Positions 8,221-17,073 of a stretch of 64,000 nucleotides of DNA are shown here, one piece after another; the first letter of the stretch is position 1, and the number at the start of each line of letters is the position of its first letter. The stretch spans positions 1-64,000 of the forward strand of contig NZ_ATMI01000012.1 in NCBI RefSeq assembly GCF_000439375.1, given 5' to 3'. The notes beneath the pieces were generated by a model that was given only the letters and a program-made list of their open reading frames with translations, was not told the DNA's origin and made no database searches. The position numbers and the translations under genes are program-made. The DNA comes from Tatumella saanichensis. GTDB taxonomy: Bacteria > Pseudomonadota > Gammaproteobacteria > Enterobacterales > Enterobacteriaceae.

Positions 8221-8237
8221 ATTTCCATTTTGGAAAT
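8221..8237. promoter_or_regulatory. Palindrome upstream of the doxX operon
   Basis: ATTTCC-ATTTT-GGAAAT is a perfect 17-bp inverted repeat directly after the LysR stop codon and about 83 bases upstream of the DoxX start. Its position fits an operator for the adjacent LysR protein or the regulator of the downstream operon. Confidence 0.45.
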
Positions 8238-8319
8238 TAATATTCCCGTAGTGGACGGCTAATCAGGGTCCATCAATACAGGTAGAGTGTCCTCAATCTA
8301 ACTTACTGAGGACATACTC

Positions 8320-8724
8320 ATGACTGACAATCGTACCGCACCTTATGCCGCGCTGATCCTGCGCATCTCTTTAGGCATCCTGTTTCTGGCGCACTTTGGA
8401 CTGAAGTTCTTTGTGTTTACACCGGCCGGTACCGCTAAGTTTTTCGCCTCCTTAGGACTGCCGGGTGGGCTGGCATATCTGGTGATGGCAGTGGAATTTA
8501 TCGGGGCTATCGCACTGATCCTCGGGGTTTATGCGCGTGTGGCGGCCATTGTACTGATCCCAGTGCTGTTGGGTGCCATCGCAACTGTGCACGGTCCTGC
8601 GGGCTTCTTCTTCACTAACCCTAACGGCGGCTGGGAATTCCCTGGTTTCTGGATCATCGGCCTGCTGGTGCTGGCACTGATGGGTGACGGTAAATTTGCG
8701 TTAAAACCTACTTTTAGTCGTTAA
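8320..8724 (+). CDS. DoxX family membrane protein
   Basis: A 134-residue protein with four predicted membrane helices: ALILRISLGILFLAHFGLKFF, LAYLVMAVEFIGAIALILGVY, VAAIVLIPVLLGAIATVHG and FWIIGLLVLALMG. This is the DoxX pattern seen in thiosulfate:quinone oxidoreductase and many stress-linked quinone-active proteins. GAGGACATACTC precedes the ATG. It is followed by a glutathionyl-hydroquinone reductase and an esterase in one operon, which suggests quinone or aromatic detoxification. Confidence 0.88.
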   Translation: MTDNRTAPYAALILRISLGILFLAHFGLKFFVFTPAGTAKFFASLGLPGGLAYLVMAVEFIGAIALILGVYARVAAIVLIPVLLGAIATVHGPAGFFFTNPNGGWEFPGFWIIGLLVLALMGDGKFALKPTFSR

Positions 8725-8746
8725 TCATTCCTTTAAGGAAACGGTT

Positions 8747-9688
8747 ATGCTGGTGAATGGCAAATGGACCGCGAACTGGCATCCGGTTCAAGCGGTTGAT
8801 GAAAAAGGCGGATTCGTCCGCCAAACCTCTGGGTTTCGCCATCAGGTGACACCGGATGGTGAGCAGGGCTTCCCGGCGCAAGCGGGGCGTTATCATCTGT
8901 ATGTGGCCTATATTTGTCCTTGGGCGTCTCGCACTTTGATGGTACGTAAGCTGAAAAAGCTAGAAGAAGTGATTAGCGTTTCTGTGGTGGAGCCTTGGTT
9001 ACTGGATGAAGGCTGGCATTTCGGCGATACCCCTGGTGCCACCAGAGATGACGTTAACCATGCTGAATGGATGCACCAGATTTACACCAAAGCGGACCCG
9101 CATTACACAGGCCGTGCCACGGTCCCAGTATTATGGGATAAGAAAACCGGCACCATTGTCAATAATGAGTCCGCTGACATTGTACGGATATTAAACAGTG
9201 GCTTCGGCGAACTGGCAGATAATACCATTGACCTCTACCCCGAGGCTTTACGGGCAGAGATCGACGGCTTAAATGCGGAAATTTATCCGGCACTGAATAA
9301 CGGTGTCTACCGTGCAGGTTTTGCAACCACTCAGTTGAGTTACCAAGAAGCCTTTAATGATGTCTTCGCAGAACTGGCAAAACTAGAACAACGGCTTAGC
9401 GATGGCCGTGATTACCTGCTGGGCAGTGCCTTGACTGAAGCCGATATTCGTTTATTTGTGACATTGATCCGTTTGGATGCGGCCTACTACGGATTATTTA
9501 AATGTAATCAGCATCATTTGGCCGAATATCCGGCGCTGTATCGCTATACTCAACGCATCCTAAATTTGCCGGGTATCCGCAGTACGGTCAATATTGACCA
9601 TATTAAGCAGGGCTATTATTCGATAAAAGCCCTTAATCCGACCGGGATTATGCCGGTAGGGCCAGATCTTTCCGCCCTAGGACTCTGA
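8747..9688 (+). CDS. Glutathione S-transferase, Xi class (YqjG-like glutathionyl-hydroquinone reductase)
   Basis: The 313-residue protein carries YICPWASRTLMVRKLKKLEE with the catalytic cysteine at C57, TVPVLWDKKTGTIVNNESADIVRILN (glutathione-binding) and NPTGIMPVGP near the C-terminus, all hallmarks of Xi-class enzymes. These reduce glutathionyl-hydroquinones to free hydroquinones in the cytoplasm. AAGGAAACGG precedes the ATG at 8747. It sits between DoxX and a serine esterase; similarity to E. coli YqjG is clear but it may be a paralogue, so no symbol is given. Confidence 0.92.
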   Translation: MLVNGKWTANWHPVQAVDEKGGFVRQTSGFRHQVTPDGEQGFPAQAGRYHLYVAYICPWASRTLMVRKLKKLEEVISVSVVEPWLLDEGWHFGDTPGATRDDVNHAEWMHQIYTKADPHYTGRATVPVLWDKKTGTIVNNESADIVRILNSGFGELADNTIDLYPEALRAEIDGLNAEIYPALNNGVYRAGFATTQLSYQEAFNDVFAELAKLEQRLSDGRDYLLGSALTEADIRLFVTLIRLDAAYYGLFKCNQHHLAEYPALYRYTQRILNLPGIRSTVNIDHIKQGYYSIKALNPTGIMPVGPDLSALGL

Positions 9689-9698
9689 GAGGACGTTG

Positions 9699-10301
9699 AT
9701 GAGTAAGAAAATCATTATTCTATTACACGGTGTTGGCAGCAACGGAGCTGATTTGCAGGGACTGGGTGATTACTGGCAGGCCAGTATGCCAGGGGTGATT
9801 TGTGAATCGCCTAATGCGCCACAAGATTGTGATATGGGCCAAGGCTATCAGTGGTTCAGTGTTAGTGGCGTTACCGAAGAAAATCGTCCGGCTCGTATTG
9901 TCGAGGCCCGTGAGCAGTTCGATGCCACTCTGAAAGGGATCCTTAACAAACATCAGATCGGTACAAAGGATAAGCTTATTCTGGTTGGATTCTCCCAAGG
10001 CAGCATTATGTCTCTGGATGCACTGGTACGTGATGCTCTGCCGCTGGCAGGCGTGGTGGCCTTTTCGGGACGTCTTTCGTCACCGGCGCCTTACCATCCT
10101 GCCACCGACAGTAAAGCAATTTTGATCCACGGTGACGCCGACCCGGTGATCCCATGGACTGAAAGTCGTGACGCACAGCAGAAACTGCAGGCCGCAGGGG
10201 TAGAGGTTGAACTGAGCGTTGAAGCTGGCGTTCCTCACACTATCACCGGTGCTGGCGTCGGCACTGCCGAGGCCTTTATCCGCGAGCGTTTCGCGCTCTA
10301 A
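9699..10301 (+). CDS. Carboxylesterase/phospholipase-type alpha/beta hydrolase
   Basis: ATG at 9699 with AGAGG upstream; 200 residues. The fold signatures are LLHGVGSNGADL (oxyanion), LVGFSQGSIMSL (nucleophile serine in GFSQGS), HGDADPVIP (aspartate) and GVPHTI (histidine), typical of the YpfH/carboxylesterase-2 family. It begins 10 bases after the GST stop and is closed by a strong terminator, so it is the third gene of the DoxX operon. Substrate unknown. Confidence 0.9.
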   Translation: MSKKIIILLHGVGSNGADLQGLGDYWQASMPGVICESPNAPQDCDMGQGYQWFSVSGVTEENRPARIVEAREQFDATLKGILNKHQIGTKDKLILVGFSQGSIMSLDALVRDALPLAGVVAFSGRLSSPAPYHPATDSKAILIHGDADPVIPWTESRDAQQKLQAAGVEVELSVEAGVPHTITGAGVGTAEAFIRERFAL

Positions 10302-10319
10302 TAACCGGCTTGACCGTAT

Positions 10320-10353
10320 GGGGCTTATGCTGTGGCATAAGCCCCTTTTTTTT
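10320..10353 (+). terminator. Strong rho-independent terminator after the esterase gene
   Basis: GGGGCTTATGC (10320-10330), a TGTG loop and GCATAAGCCCC (10335-10345) form an 11-bp perfect stem followed by eight T. Confidence 0.95.
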
Positions 10354-10798
10354 GAACATAAAAAAATCAATTGCCATTCATTGCTCACTAGGGCAATCGA
10401 CGTTGGCTAAAAGTCCCTCGACTTAAATGTCATTACCGATCAAGATGGATAACCATCCGTTCCGTTTGTTGTGTTCCCTACCAGAAAAAGATGCCGTGGC
10501 TGCTAGCCGGAGGGCAACTGATAGCCTGGACACTGGGTTTTGTCGCGCTGAATAGGTGACCTAGCGGGGGATAAACTGTAAAAATATCTCCCTCATATCA
10601 ATTTTCGATCTGGAAGCAATATTTGAATAATCGCCTAGCAATGCCAGCTAACTTGCACGGTTGTGGAACGAACTGACTTTTCGTAACACGACTAAGATGC
10701 AAGTGCTGCAGGTTAAAATCGAATAAACCTTCACCGAATTTAGCGTTTATAGCGCAGTCGCCCCATCGGGTTCTAGCTCATCAGTGCGCACACCGAGT
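10354..10798. other. Intergenic stretch with a possible transporter-tail remnant
   Basis: No intact gene is visible in these 445 bases. At 10491-10559 a short plus-strand frame reads MPWLLAGGQLIAWTLGFVALNR and stops, which looks like the last membrane helix of a transporter. Its upstream frame stays open without resembling any protein I know. It may mark a deletion scar before the orphan gene. Confidence 0.3.
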
Positions 10799-12517
10799 TT
10801 ACTCATCTTCAGATTCTTCTTCCTCAATTTCTTGCGGCAAAGGCGGAAGGTTATAGATATCCTCCGGTGTGAATCCTGCGATTTTTTTAAGCAGCCTTTC
10901 TGAGGATAGGACGGGTTGACTTTTACTCCGTTCAAATGCGTTGTAGGAATAACGTCCTTCATTCACCCAGTCTAAATAACGATTGATGCTACCAATGAGG
11001 GTGTTGCAGGTGTGTTTATTACTATTTGTGCTACCGATCGAGTGCTGACCTGCAGTGAAGCGAATCGACGATTTGGCAATATAGGCTAGATCCTTGCCAC
11101 TGAGGGTCGATTCATTTATTCGTTCTGTTGTCGCCTCATTCAGGACAAACTCTCTTGCCCAGAGTTCATTAACGTTGCCGAGATAGTATTCAAATGAGTT
11201 GTGGAAATACCCTGTAGTGATGAGTTTACGAATCTGCCAAGCTACCTCTTTTTTATCACTGCGGCGATCTAGCTCTTCTAGTAATACCGGTAACGCCATA
11301 AATCTGCTATCTGCAATGCCGATGATATTTAAATGAAATTTCGCAACCCAAAGTATTTTATTAAATTGGTTTAGTGCAGAATCCTCCAGCGCGTTGAAAG
11401 AGGCTGTGGACATCTTGATTAATCCGCCGATTGCCAGAGACTGGAAAAGCATCTTTGTCATTGTTTCAGAAGGGAATATGTATTTTCCTGAACGTTCTAG
11501 CGTTTTGAATCCCCAATCATCGCCACAGCCATCAACAAAAGCGCACAGTATCATCAGCATTCTGGTAGGAATTTTTTCAAGTGAGAGGGGGGGAATATGT
11601 TCAGGATTCAGGGGGTGATCAGCCCTTGCCCCTATTTTCTCTTTTAATTTAGCGATTGAGCGCCTGAGCTTTACAGCTTTGTCGTCATCATTAACGTAAT
11701 CTATCCAGTAACAAGCTTCGTCAATATCAGCCAAATCTATAGCGGCATGTGCCGTGTTGAATGCCAATGAACTTAGATAGCTAGTGCATCCTGCTGAAAG
11801 GTTGGGGACGCTGAGGAACCGCTTGGCAACCTCAATACTGTGTTTAGGGTTCCTGTCGAGACTAAAATAGGATTCAAAAAAGAGCAAGCTCTGGCAGGTA
11901 TCTTCGCCCACTTGATGAGATATAAATTGAGTTAGTTTTTCAAGGGTAGCGAGTTGGCGTGAGTTACCCAACAGTATATGATGTGTTGCTTCATAGAAAG
12001 CTATCAACTGATCGTTATTCAGATTATTGATATCAAAAATGGGAGGTTCTTTGTTAAAAGATGCCGAATTGCCCATCAGACAGTTAAAATAAGTAACGTA
12101 CTGCTGCTTTGCAGCCGAAATAATAAACGCTCTGATGATTGCAATGTAGGGACTGAATGAGGCATCACTTTGCGCTAGGGAAAACACCGTACAAATCTGC
12201 TCACTAAACTCATACCTTTCGTTCTGCTCTAGCGCTGATTGAATCAGTGGAGTTGCTGGAGTGCCAGAAAATACTATCAGGTTTAGTACCGCCTGCCTTT
12301 CCGTCTGAAACGCTTTTGCTTCCCGCGCTATCACGGCTTTACAGAAATAATAATCTGCAGAGATTTCGTTGGTTTCTTCAGTATGCAGAATTACCTTTTC
12401 ACAAACTGAATAAAAATCCTCTTTTTTTTGAATTGGCAACTGTTTGTTTGGGAACTTAGCCTCACGAAGTTTACGAGTGGCACTGGCTGTAACTTGCTTC
12501 CTATTCCGCTTTTTCAT
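10799..12517 (-). CDS. Uncharacterised 572-residue protein with acidic tail
   Basis: I do not recognise this protein. It is 572 residues, with a basic start (MKKRNRKQVTASATRKLREAK), a long helical body that contains TPR-like helical pairs, and a strongly acidic end (EIEEEESEDE). There is no signal peptide, no membrane segment and no P-loop or nuclease motif that I can see. Base composition is visibly A+T-richer than the neighbours. It stands alone, flanked by about 445 and 370 bases without genes, and the ribosome-binding site is weak (TGGA about 8 bases upstream). This pattern suggests acquisition by transfer. A cargo or defence role is possible but unsupported. Confidence 0.75.
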   Translation of the reverse strand: MKKRNRKQVTASATRKLREAKFPNKQLPIQKKEDFYSVCEKVILHTEETNEISADYYFCKAVIAREAKAFQTERQAVLNLIVFSGTPATPLIQSALEQNERYEFSEQICTVFSLAQSDASFSPYIAIIRAFIISAAKQQYVTYFNCLMGNSASFNKEPPIFDINNLNNDQLIAFYEATHHILLGNSRQLATLEKLTQFISHQVGEDTCQSLLFFESYFSLDRNPKHSIEVAKRFLSVPNLSAGCTSYLSSLAFNTAHAAIDLADIDEACYWIDYVNDDDKAVKLRRSIAKLKEKIGARADHPLNPEHIPPLSLEKIPTRMLMILCAFVDGCGDDWGFKTLERSGKYIFPSETMTKMLFQSLAIGGLIKMSTASFNALEDSALNQFNKILWVAKFHLNIIGIADSRFMALPVLLEELDRRSDKKEVAWQIRKLITTGYFHNSFEYYLGNVNELWAREFVLNEATTERINESTLSGKDLAYIAKSSIRFTAGQHSIGSTNSNKHTCNTLIGSINRYLDWVNEGRYSYNAFERSKSQPVLSSERLLKKIAGFTPEDIYNLPPLPQEIEEEESEDE

Positions 12518-12890
12518 CGTTTAAATCCACTAGATAACCTTGGGGAAGTGTACTGCTAAGAACTTACGCACTCAATAAAATGAACAATTTCTGACCGTTT
12601 GTGTTCATCTATTTTGATATTGTTACGGTTATGTTGGAATGGACTGCTAGCTTTTAGGAATATCTTGCAAGCAGTTTAGTTTCTCTTTAAGACCAACTTC
12701 CACTCCCCAGATAAACCAAAAGTCTAAGCCTTCAATGCAGTCATAGAGATAAAACACCTTTATTCTAATCCATAGTCCCTTATTCTTCCCCTCTGGTAAC
12801 TAGCCCCGCAGTTGACAGCCCTTTAATCGGCACACACACTGCTTTAAGCTGGCCTATAGGCCTGCCTTTTACTGCCTTGGAGATCGTAGA
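12518..12890. other. Intergenic region, A+T-rich
   Basis: No gene is seen in this 373-base stretch. It holds the promoters of the divergent orphan gene and the DUF1348 gene, and a 12-bp palindrome GGCCTATAGGCC at 12851-12862 close to the DUF1348 start. Confidence 0.5.
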
Positions 12891-13358
12891 ATGAGCACAC
12901 GTCCGCCATTACCGCCGTTTACCCGTGAATCGGCAATCGAAAAAGTGAGACTGGCCGAAGATGGTTGGAATAGCCGTGATGCCGATAAGGTTTCTCTGGC
13001 GTATTCTGAGGATACCCGCTGGCGTAATCGCGCCATTTTTGTGAATAACCGTGAACAAGCAAGAGACTTTTTGCAGGAAAAATGGCAGCACGAACTGGAT
13101 TACCGTCTGATTAAAGAGTTGTGGGCATTCAGTGGTAATCGTATTGCAGTGCGCTACGCCTACGAGTGGCATGATAGTACCGGTAACTGGTTCCGTTCTT
13201 ATGGAAATGAGAATTGGGAATTTGCCGAGGATGGACTGATGAGTGTTCGCCATTCCAGTATCAATGATCTGCCGATCAGTGAGGAGCAGCGTCTGTTTCA
13301 CTGGCCCTTAGGCCGACGTCCTGATGACCATCCCTCCTTGAGCGATCTGGGACTATAA
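12891..13358 (+). CDS. DUF1348 / NTF2-like family protein
   Basis: A 155-residue protein starting [30 protein letters not shown], with [31 protein letters not shown] and [25 protein letters not shown], a typical NTF2-like (SnoaL-type) fold of the DUF1348 family. GGAG precedes the ATG by nine bases. Members are usually found beside LysR or oxidoreductase genes and have no assigned reaction. It is a single-gene unit convergent with the LysE-type exporter. Confidence 0.9.
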   Translation: MSTRPPLPPFTRESAIEKVRLAEDGWNSRDADKVSLAYSEDTRWRNRAIFVNNREQARDFLQEKWQHELDYRLIKELWAFSGNRIAVRYAYEWHDSTGNWFRSYGNENWEFAEDGLMSVRHSSINDLPISEEQRLFHWPLGRRPDDHPSLSDLGL

Positions 13359-13367
13359 ACCTGGCCC

Positions 13368-13388
13368 GGGGGCAGTTCATCTGTCCCC
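13368..13388. terminator. Bidirectional hairpin between convergent genes
   Basis: GGGGGCAG-TTCAT-CTGTCCCC forms an 8-bp stem (one wobble pair) between the DUF1348 stop and the LysE-family stop. No long T run follows. Confidence 0.55.
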
Positions 13389-13401
13389 GAGCGTACTCCT
13401 G

Positions 13402-14046
13402 TCAGCGACGAGTCAGAGCCAGCCGAACCCCTAGGGCAATAAAGGTTGTGCCGACAATCCTGTCCAGCACCTTTTGAATGCGCGGACTACCGGCCAATGC
13501 GCCGCCGGCTGCGCCTCCCAGCAGTGCACAGCAAATATCTACCATAAAAGCCACCCATGCATAGGTCAGTCCGAGGATCAGGAACGCTTGGCTATGATGT
13601 GAACCATTGGGAGTCACAAACTGCGGGAAGAATGAGATAAAAAACAGTAAGACTTTTGGGTTAGTCAGGGTGGTGATATAGCCCTTGAGCAATAGTTCTC
13701 TTGCAGGTGTACCGCGACGGATTTTATCACTGTCCGGCGCAGTGTTAACGGTATGACGCAGCGTACTTAACAGCATACGTGAACCCAGATAAATCAGGTA
13801 GCCAGCCCCCAGATATTTGACCAAGGTAAACAACAGCGGTGAGGCAGCGACTAAGGCGGTTAAGCCAAGGGTGCTGGCGAGGGCATGAGTGACACTGCCT
13901 AATGCCACACCGGTCGCAGACAGTAGACCGGCTCGTCGGCCATTGGCCATGCTTTGCCCGATGACATAGGCCATATCGGGCCCCGGAGTGACGGATAATA
14001 AGAATACCGATAAAACAAACAGGCTGAAACTGGTGATGTCAGGCAT
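13402..14046 (-). CDS. LysE/RhtB family amino-acid exporter
   Basis: This 214-residue membrane protein has the family signature SVTPGPDMAYVIGQSMANGRRAGLLSATGVALG in the first loop and the NPKVLLFFISFFPQFV motif around residue 135, with five to six helices. Members export amino acids or homoserine-like compounds from the cytoplasm. AGAGGAAATA precedes the ATG. It is downstream of rutG in the same direction but separated by about 150 bases and a hairpin, so it is probably independent. Substrate unknown. Confidence 0.9.
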   Translation of the reverse strand: MPDITSFSLFVLSVFLLSVTPGPDMAYVIGQSMANGRRAGLLSATGVALGSVTHALASTLGLTALVAASPLLFTLVKYLGAGYLIYLGSRMLLSTLRHTVNTAPDSDKIRRGTPARELLLKGYITTLTNPKVLLFFISFFPQFVTPNGSHHSQAFLILGLTYAWVAFMVDICCALLGGAAGGALAGSPRIQKVLDRIVGTTFIALGVRLALTRR

Positions 14047-14161
14047 TATTTCCTCTGAAAACAGATACTCTGCGGACTAGGGTGACGATGATAGTGCCAG
14101 AGGGGGGATCGTGAATCTACTGTTTTGCGGAGGCTTTGGGGATAGTTTTCAGCCATTGCAT

Positions 14162-14191
14162 TGACCGTCCCTGGTGAAAGCGGGACGGTCA
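14162..14191 (-). terminator. Hairpin after rutG
   Basis: TGACCGTCCC (14162-14171) and GGGACGGTCA (14182-14191) form a perfect 10-bp stem just after the rutG stop at 14201. There is no T run on the minus strand, so it could act with Rho or simply protect the rut mRNA end. Confidence 0.55.
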
Positions 14192-14200
14192 GGTAGGCAG

Positions 14201-15547
14201 TTAATGCAGGCCGTCCGATTTGACCGACGGTGTCAGGGGAGCCGCTGTGGGCGTATCAGTGGTTTTATACCGGTAGCTGAGAAACGCATTTAGCAAAATT
14301 GCTCCAAACGTCGCAGTACCGATACCACTTAGGGTGAAACTGCCGAGTGTCAGTGAAAAATTACCGGCACCTAATACCAAGGTTACCGCCACCACGATTA
14401 AATGATGATTACGTCCCAGATCCACCTGATTCTGTACCCAGATCCGAGCGCCGGAGACGGCAATCAGACCGAACACCACAATCGATGCACCACCGATCAC
14501 CGGCGCAGGGATAGCATGGATCAATGCGCCAAACTTCGGTGAAAAACCGAGTAATAGGGCAATAAGTGCCGCCGCGACAAATGCCAGTGTAGAATAAACT
14601 TTGGTGACCGCCATCACGCCGATATTCTCTGCATAAGTGGTTACGCCGCTGCCGCCTACACTGCCAGAAACCATAGTGGCTAGACCATCCCCCAGAAATG
14701 CCCGGCCTACCCACGGGTCCATATCTTTACCGGTCATCCCGGAGACAGCTTTTAGATGCCCAAGGTTTTCGGCCACCAAGATAATGGCGACTGGCGCTAT
14801 CATTACAATTGCTTGCCAGTCAAAAACCGGCGCTGTGGTGGCGGGGATCCCCCACCATGGGGCGGCTTTGAGGGCGCTGAAGTCTACCGGAGTGCCCAGA
14901 CCTAATCCGTTGGTTAACAGCGCGTAAATGACCCAGGCCATTATCAAGCCGACCAGTAGCAGCAGCCGCTGGAGCAGCCCACGGGTAAACACTGCGGCTA
15001 TGCCAATACACACCACCGTAATCACTGCCATCCAACTGTCAAAGCTGTTAGCAGAAACGCTGTGAATAGCGATAGGCGCCAAGTTAAGACCAATCGCCAT
15101 CACAACGGCACCGGTAACCACTGGCGGCATCAGTTTTTCTATCCAACCTGCACCGACTTTCATCACAATCAGCCCAATCAAGGAATAGACGGCACCGCAG
15201 GCAATAATTCCGCCCAGGGCCAAGCCCAGATGTGGATTGATGCCCTGACCATTAAACGCCGTGACTGCAATCACCACACCGACAAAAGAGGCGCTAGAAC
15301 CGAGATAAGCGGGTACACGGCCACGGGTAATAATAAAAAACAGCAGGGTACCAACCCCTGACATTAGAATACTCAGGTTAGGATCCAGTCCCATCAGCAG
15401 GGGCATCAGTACGGTGGCTCCAAACATGGCAACCGCATGTTGGAGACCAAGGATCAGGGTCGGCAGCAGCGGCAGTGTTTCATCCGGAGCTACCATCCCA
15501 CCTTCAGGCAGGGCCGTTTTTTTTCGCCAGACAGGAAACCAGTTCAT
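14201..15547 (-). CDS. rutG: Pyrimidine permease RutG (NCS2 family)
   Basis: The 448-residue transporter closely follows E. coli RutG: VAPDETLPLLPTLILGLQHAVAMFGATVLMP, SILMSGVGTLLFF, NLGHLKAVSGMTGKDMDPWVGRAFLGDGLATM and SGSVGGSGVTTYAENIGVMAVTKVYSTL. This last stretch is the NCS2 signature region. It imports uracil and thymine by proton symport across the inner membrane. It is the last gene of the rut cluster, with a 299-base gap after rutD where E. coli has rutE and rutF. CCGGGAG lies ten bases before the ATG. Confidence 0.95.
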   Translation of the reverse strand: MNWFPVWRKKTALPEGGMVAPDETLPLLPTLILGLQHAVAMFGATVLMPLLMGLDPNLSILMSGVGTLLFFIITRGRVPAYLGSSASFVGVVIAVTAFNGQGINPHLGLALGGIIACGAVYSLIGLIVMKVGAGWIEKLMPPVVTGAVVMAIGLNLAPIAIHSVSANSFDSWMAVITVVCIGIAAVFTRGLLQRLLLLVGLIMAWVIYALLTNGLGLGTPVDFSALKAAPWWGIPATTAPVFDWQAIVMIAPVAIILVAENLGHLKAVSGMTGKDMDPWVGRAFLGDGLATMVSGSVGGSGVTTYAENIGVMAVTKVYSTLAFVAAALIALLLGFSPKFGALIHAIPAPVIGGASIVVFGLIAVSGARIWVQNQVDLGRNHHLIVVAVTLVLGAGNFSLTLGSFTLSGIGTATFGAILLNAFLSYRYKTTDTPTAAPLTPSVKSDGLH

Positions 15548-15846
15548 AGTTGCTGTACTCCCGGAGAATGGATAAGCAAGTGATCGGCATCGATGACAAC
15601 TGCTGCCCGATCAGTGACGATTTGGTCACCGCTCAAGAACGGACCCTCAGGGCTGGGCATCTCCCGACGCTCCCTGATGCATGGCCGCCTAAACCGGAGA
15701 TCCTTGCCGCATCCTACGGCACTCCAACATCATAACCTTGCGAGTGCTCCCCGCCAGTGGTGCGGTGGCGGGACACGGTGGCAGAAAGCAGTACGGGTTA
15801 TAGGGAACAGGCCAGTGTTTCTGTCTGCCACAGAATCACTGGCAGT
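15548..15846. other. rutD-rutG gap: site of missing rutE and rutF
   Basis: In E. coli rutE (nitroreductase-like) and rutF (flavin reductase) lie between rutD and rutG. Here 299 bases remain. All three minus-strand frames were read: no RutF or RutE segment is recognisable, although one frame stays open up to the base before rutG and ends ADHLLIHSPGVQQL. The stretch is G+C-rich with several short hairpins (for example CCG-TTCTTGAG-CGG) and may hold an internal promoter or leader for rutG. Confidence 0.5.
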
Positions 15847-16632
15847 TTAGTTGACGGCATGTTGCTGCAGCCAAGGCAGCAGCCATTGATTGAACTCCTC
15901 ACTGTAGGTCACACTCATCGCATGCCCCCCACGAGCCATGCCGCAACTGTCGGCATGTGGTAAGGCTTTTTCTAAAGCGATAGAACAGGTCCAGGGCACC
16001 AGTAGATCGTCTCGGCTGTACATCAGCAGCACGGGTAGCTGGAGATGGGGGGCAATTTGGGTGAAATCCGCCGCCATCAGTGCCGATAAGCGACACATTA
16101 GGTTATTTTTCCCCTGAAAGTGGGCGGCATGATGGGCATCTGCCGCCTCAGTTTGTTGCTGATGCTCAGCCAGCCAATCGGCCGGATAAAGAAATAGCGG
16201 CTGTGCGCGGACAAAAGCGTCCACTCCGCTATTCAGTAACAGATCCTGTCGCACTTGAAAACAGCGACGGGTATGGGCATTCAACGTCAGCCAGCCATTG
16301 ACCACGACCAGACTTTGGATACGCTGTGGAAAATCAGCGGCTAGCTGTAGACCAATTAGTCCGCCGAGCGCATGACCGACCAAGCTGAAATGGTCGATTC
16401 CCTGCTCATCAAGTGCTTGTATCAGCTCAGCGGCCATCGTTTTCAGGCTGTAATTTTCCGGCAGTTCTGCCGGGTTATTTCCTGTACCAAGGTGGTCATA
16501 ACTGACCACCTTGAAATGCGCGTCGAGCGCAGCCCGTTGGGGCTGCCAGAAATTTCCGGTACCGCCTAGTCCGGCAGACAACACAATCACCGGAGCCAGC
16601 GGCGAGTGACAACCACTGATTTCTATTTTCAT
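15847..16632 (-). CDS. rutD: RutD, putative aminoacrylate-pathway alpha/beta hydrolase
   Basis: The 261-residue protein shows APVIVLSAGLGGTGNFWQPQ, VVSYDHLGTGNNPAELPENYS, NGWLTLNAHTRRCFQVRQDLL and QPLFLYPADWL, matching RutD closely. The nucleophile elbow reads VGHALGGL, with alanine where hydrolases carry serine; as I recall E. coli RutD also has GHALG there, so this is a family feature and not damage. RutD speeds removal of 3-aminoacrylate or a toxic by-product. It starts 9 bases after the rutC stop. Confidence 0.94.
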   Translation of the reverse strand: MKIEISGCHSPLAPVIVLSAGLGGTGNFWQPQRAALDAHFKVVSYDHLGTGNNPAELPENYSLKTMAAELIQALDEQGIDHFSLVGHALGGLIGLQLAADFPQRIQSLVVVNGWLTLNAHTRRCFQVRQDLLLNSGVDAFVRAQPLFLYPADWLAEHQQQTEAADAHHAAHFQGKNNLMCRLSALMAADFTQIAPHLQLPVLLMYSRDDLLVPWTCSIALEKALPHADSCGMARGGHAMSVTYSEEFNQWLLPWLQQHAVN

Positions 16633-16641
16633 CGCGGCGCT

Positions 16642-17028
16642 TTACCCTCCAATATGGGCAATCGTGGCAATTTCCACCAAGGCATCGGGTTTTACCAACC
16701 CGCACTGAATACAGTATCGAGCCGGTTTCTCACCGGGGAAAAACTCGGCATAGACTTCATTTACCGCGGCATAGTTTTGCCAGTCAGTGATAAAAATAGA
16801 ATTAAAGGTGACATCTTCCATACTGCCACCGGCGGTCTCGATCACACTTTTGATAATGGTCAGGACATGGCGTGTCTGTGCTGCGGCGTCACCCACATGT
16901 ACCACATTGTTATGCTCATCGAAGGGCAGCGTACCGGAAACGTAGACCACGCCATCGGCCAAGGTACCTGGGACAAACGGAGCCAGTGGGGTGCCGGTTC
17001 CGGCAGGAGTGATAACGGTTTTTGGCAT
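16642..17028 (-). CDS. rutC: RutC, aminoacrylate deaminase (RidA family)
   Basis: A 128-residue RidA/YjgF-fold protein: [83 protein letters not shown], and the conserved arginine in [16 protein letters not shown]. It hydrolyses 3-aminoacrylate (from the RutB step) to malonic semialdehyde. AAGGAAGATATT precedes the ATG. It lies 45 bases after rutB and 9 bases before rutD. Confidence 0.95.
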   Translation of the reverse strand: MPKTVITPAGTGTPLAPFVPGTLADGVVYVSGTLPFDEHNNVVHVGDAAAQTRHVLTIIKSVIETAGGSMEDVTFNSIFITDWQNYAAVNEVYAEFFPGEKPARYCIQCGLVKPDALVEIATIAHIGG

Positions 17029-17073
17029 AATATCTTCCTTAGATAATGTGAGTGTGAACGCTAATGTAAAAAG

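Noticed and set aside
15548..15846. Riboswitch before rutG
   Set aside because: Several short hairpins exist but I could not fit any known riboswitch consensus; a covariance-model search would be decisive.
16360..16380. RutD interpreted as inactivated because the nucleophile serine is alanine
   Set aside because: E. coli RutD, as I recall, also has GHALG at this place, so the change is normal for the family.
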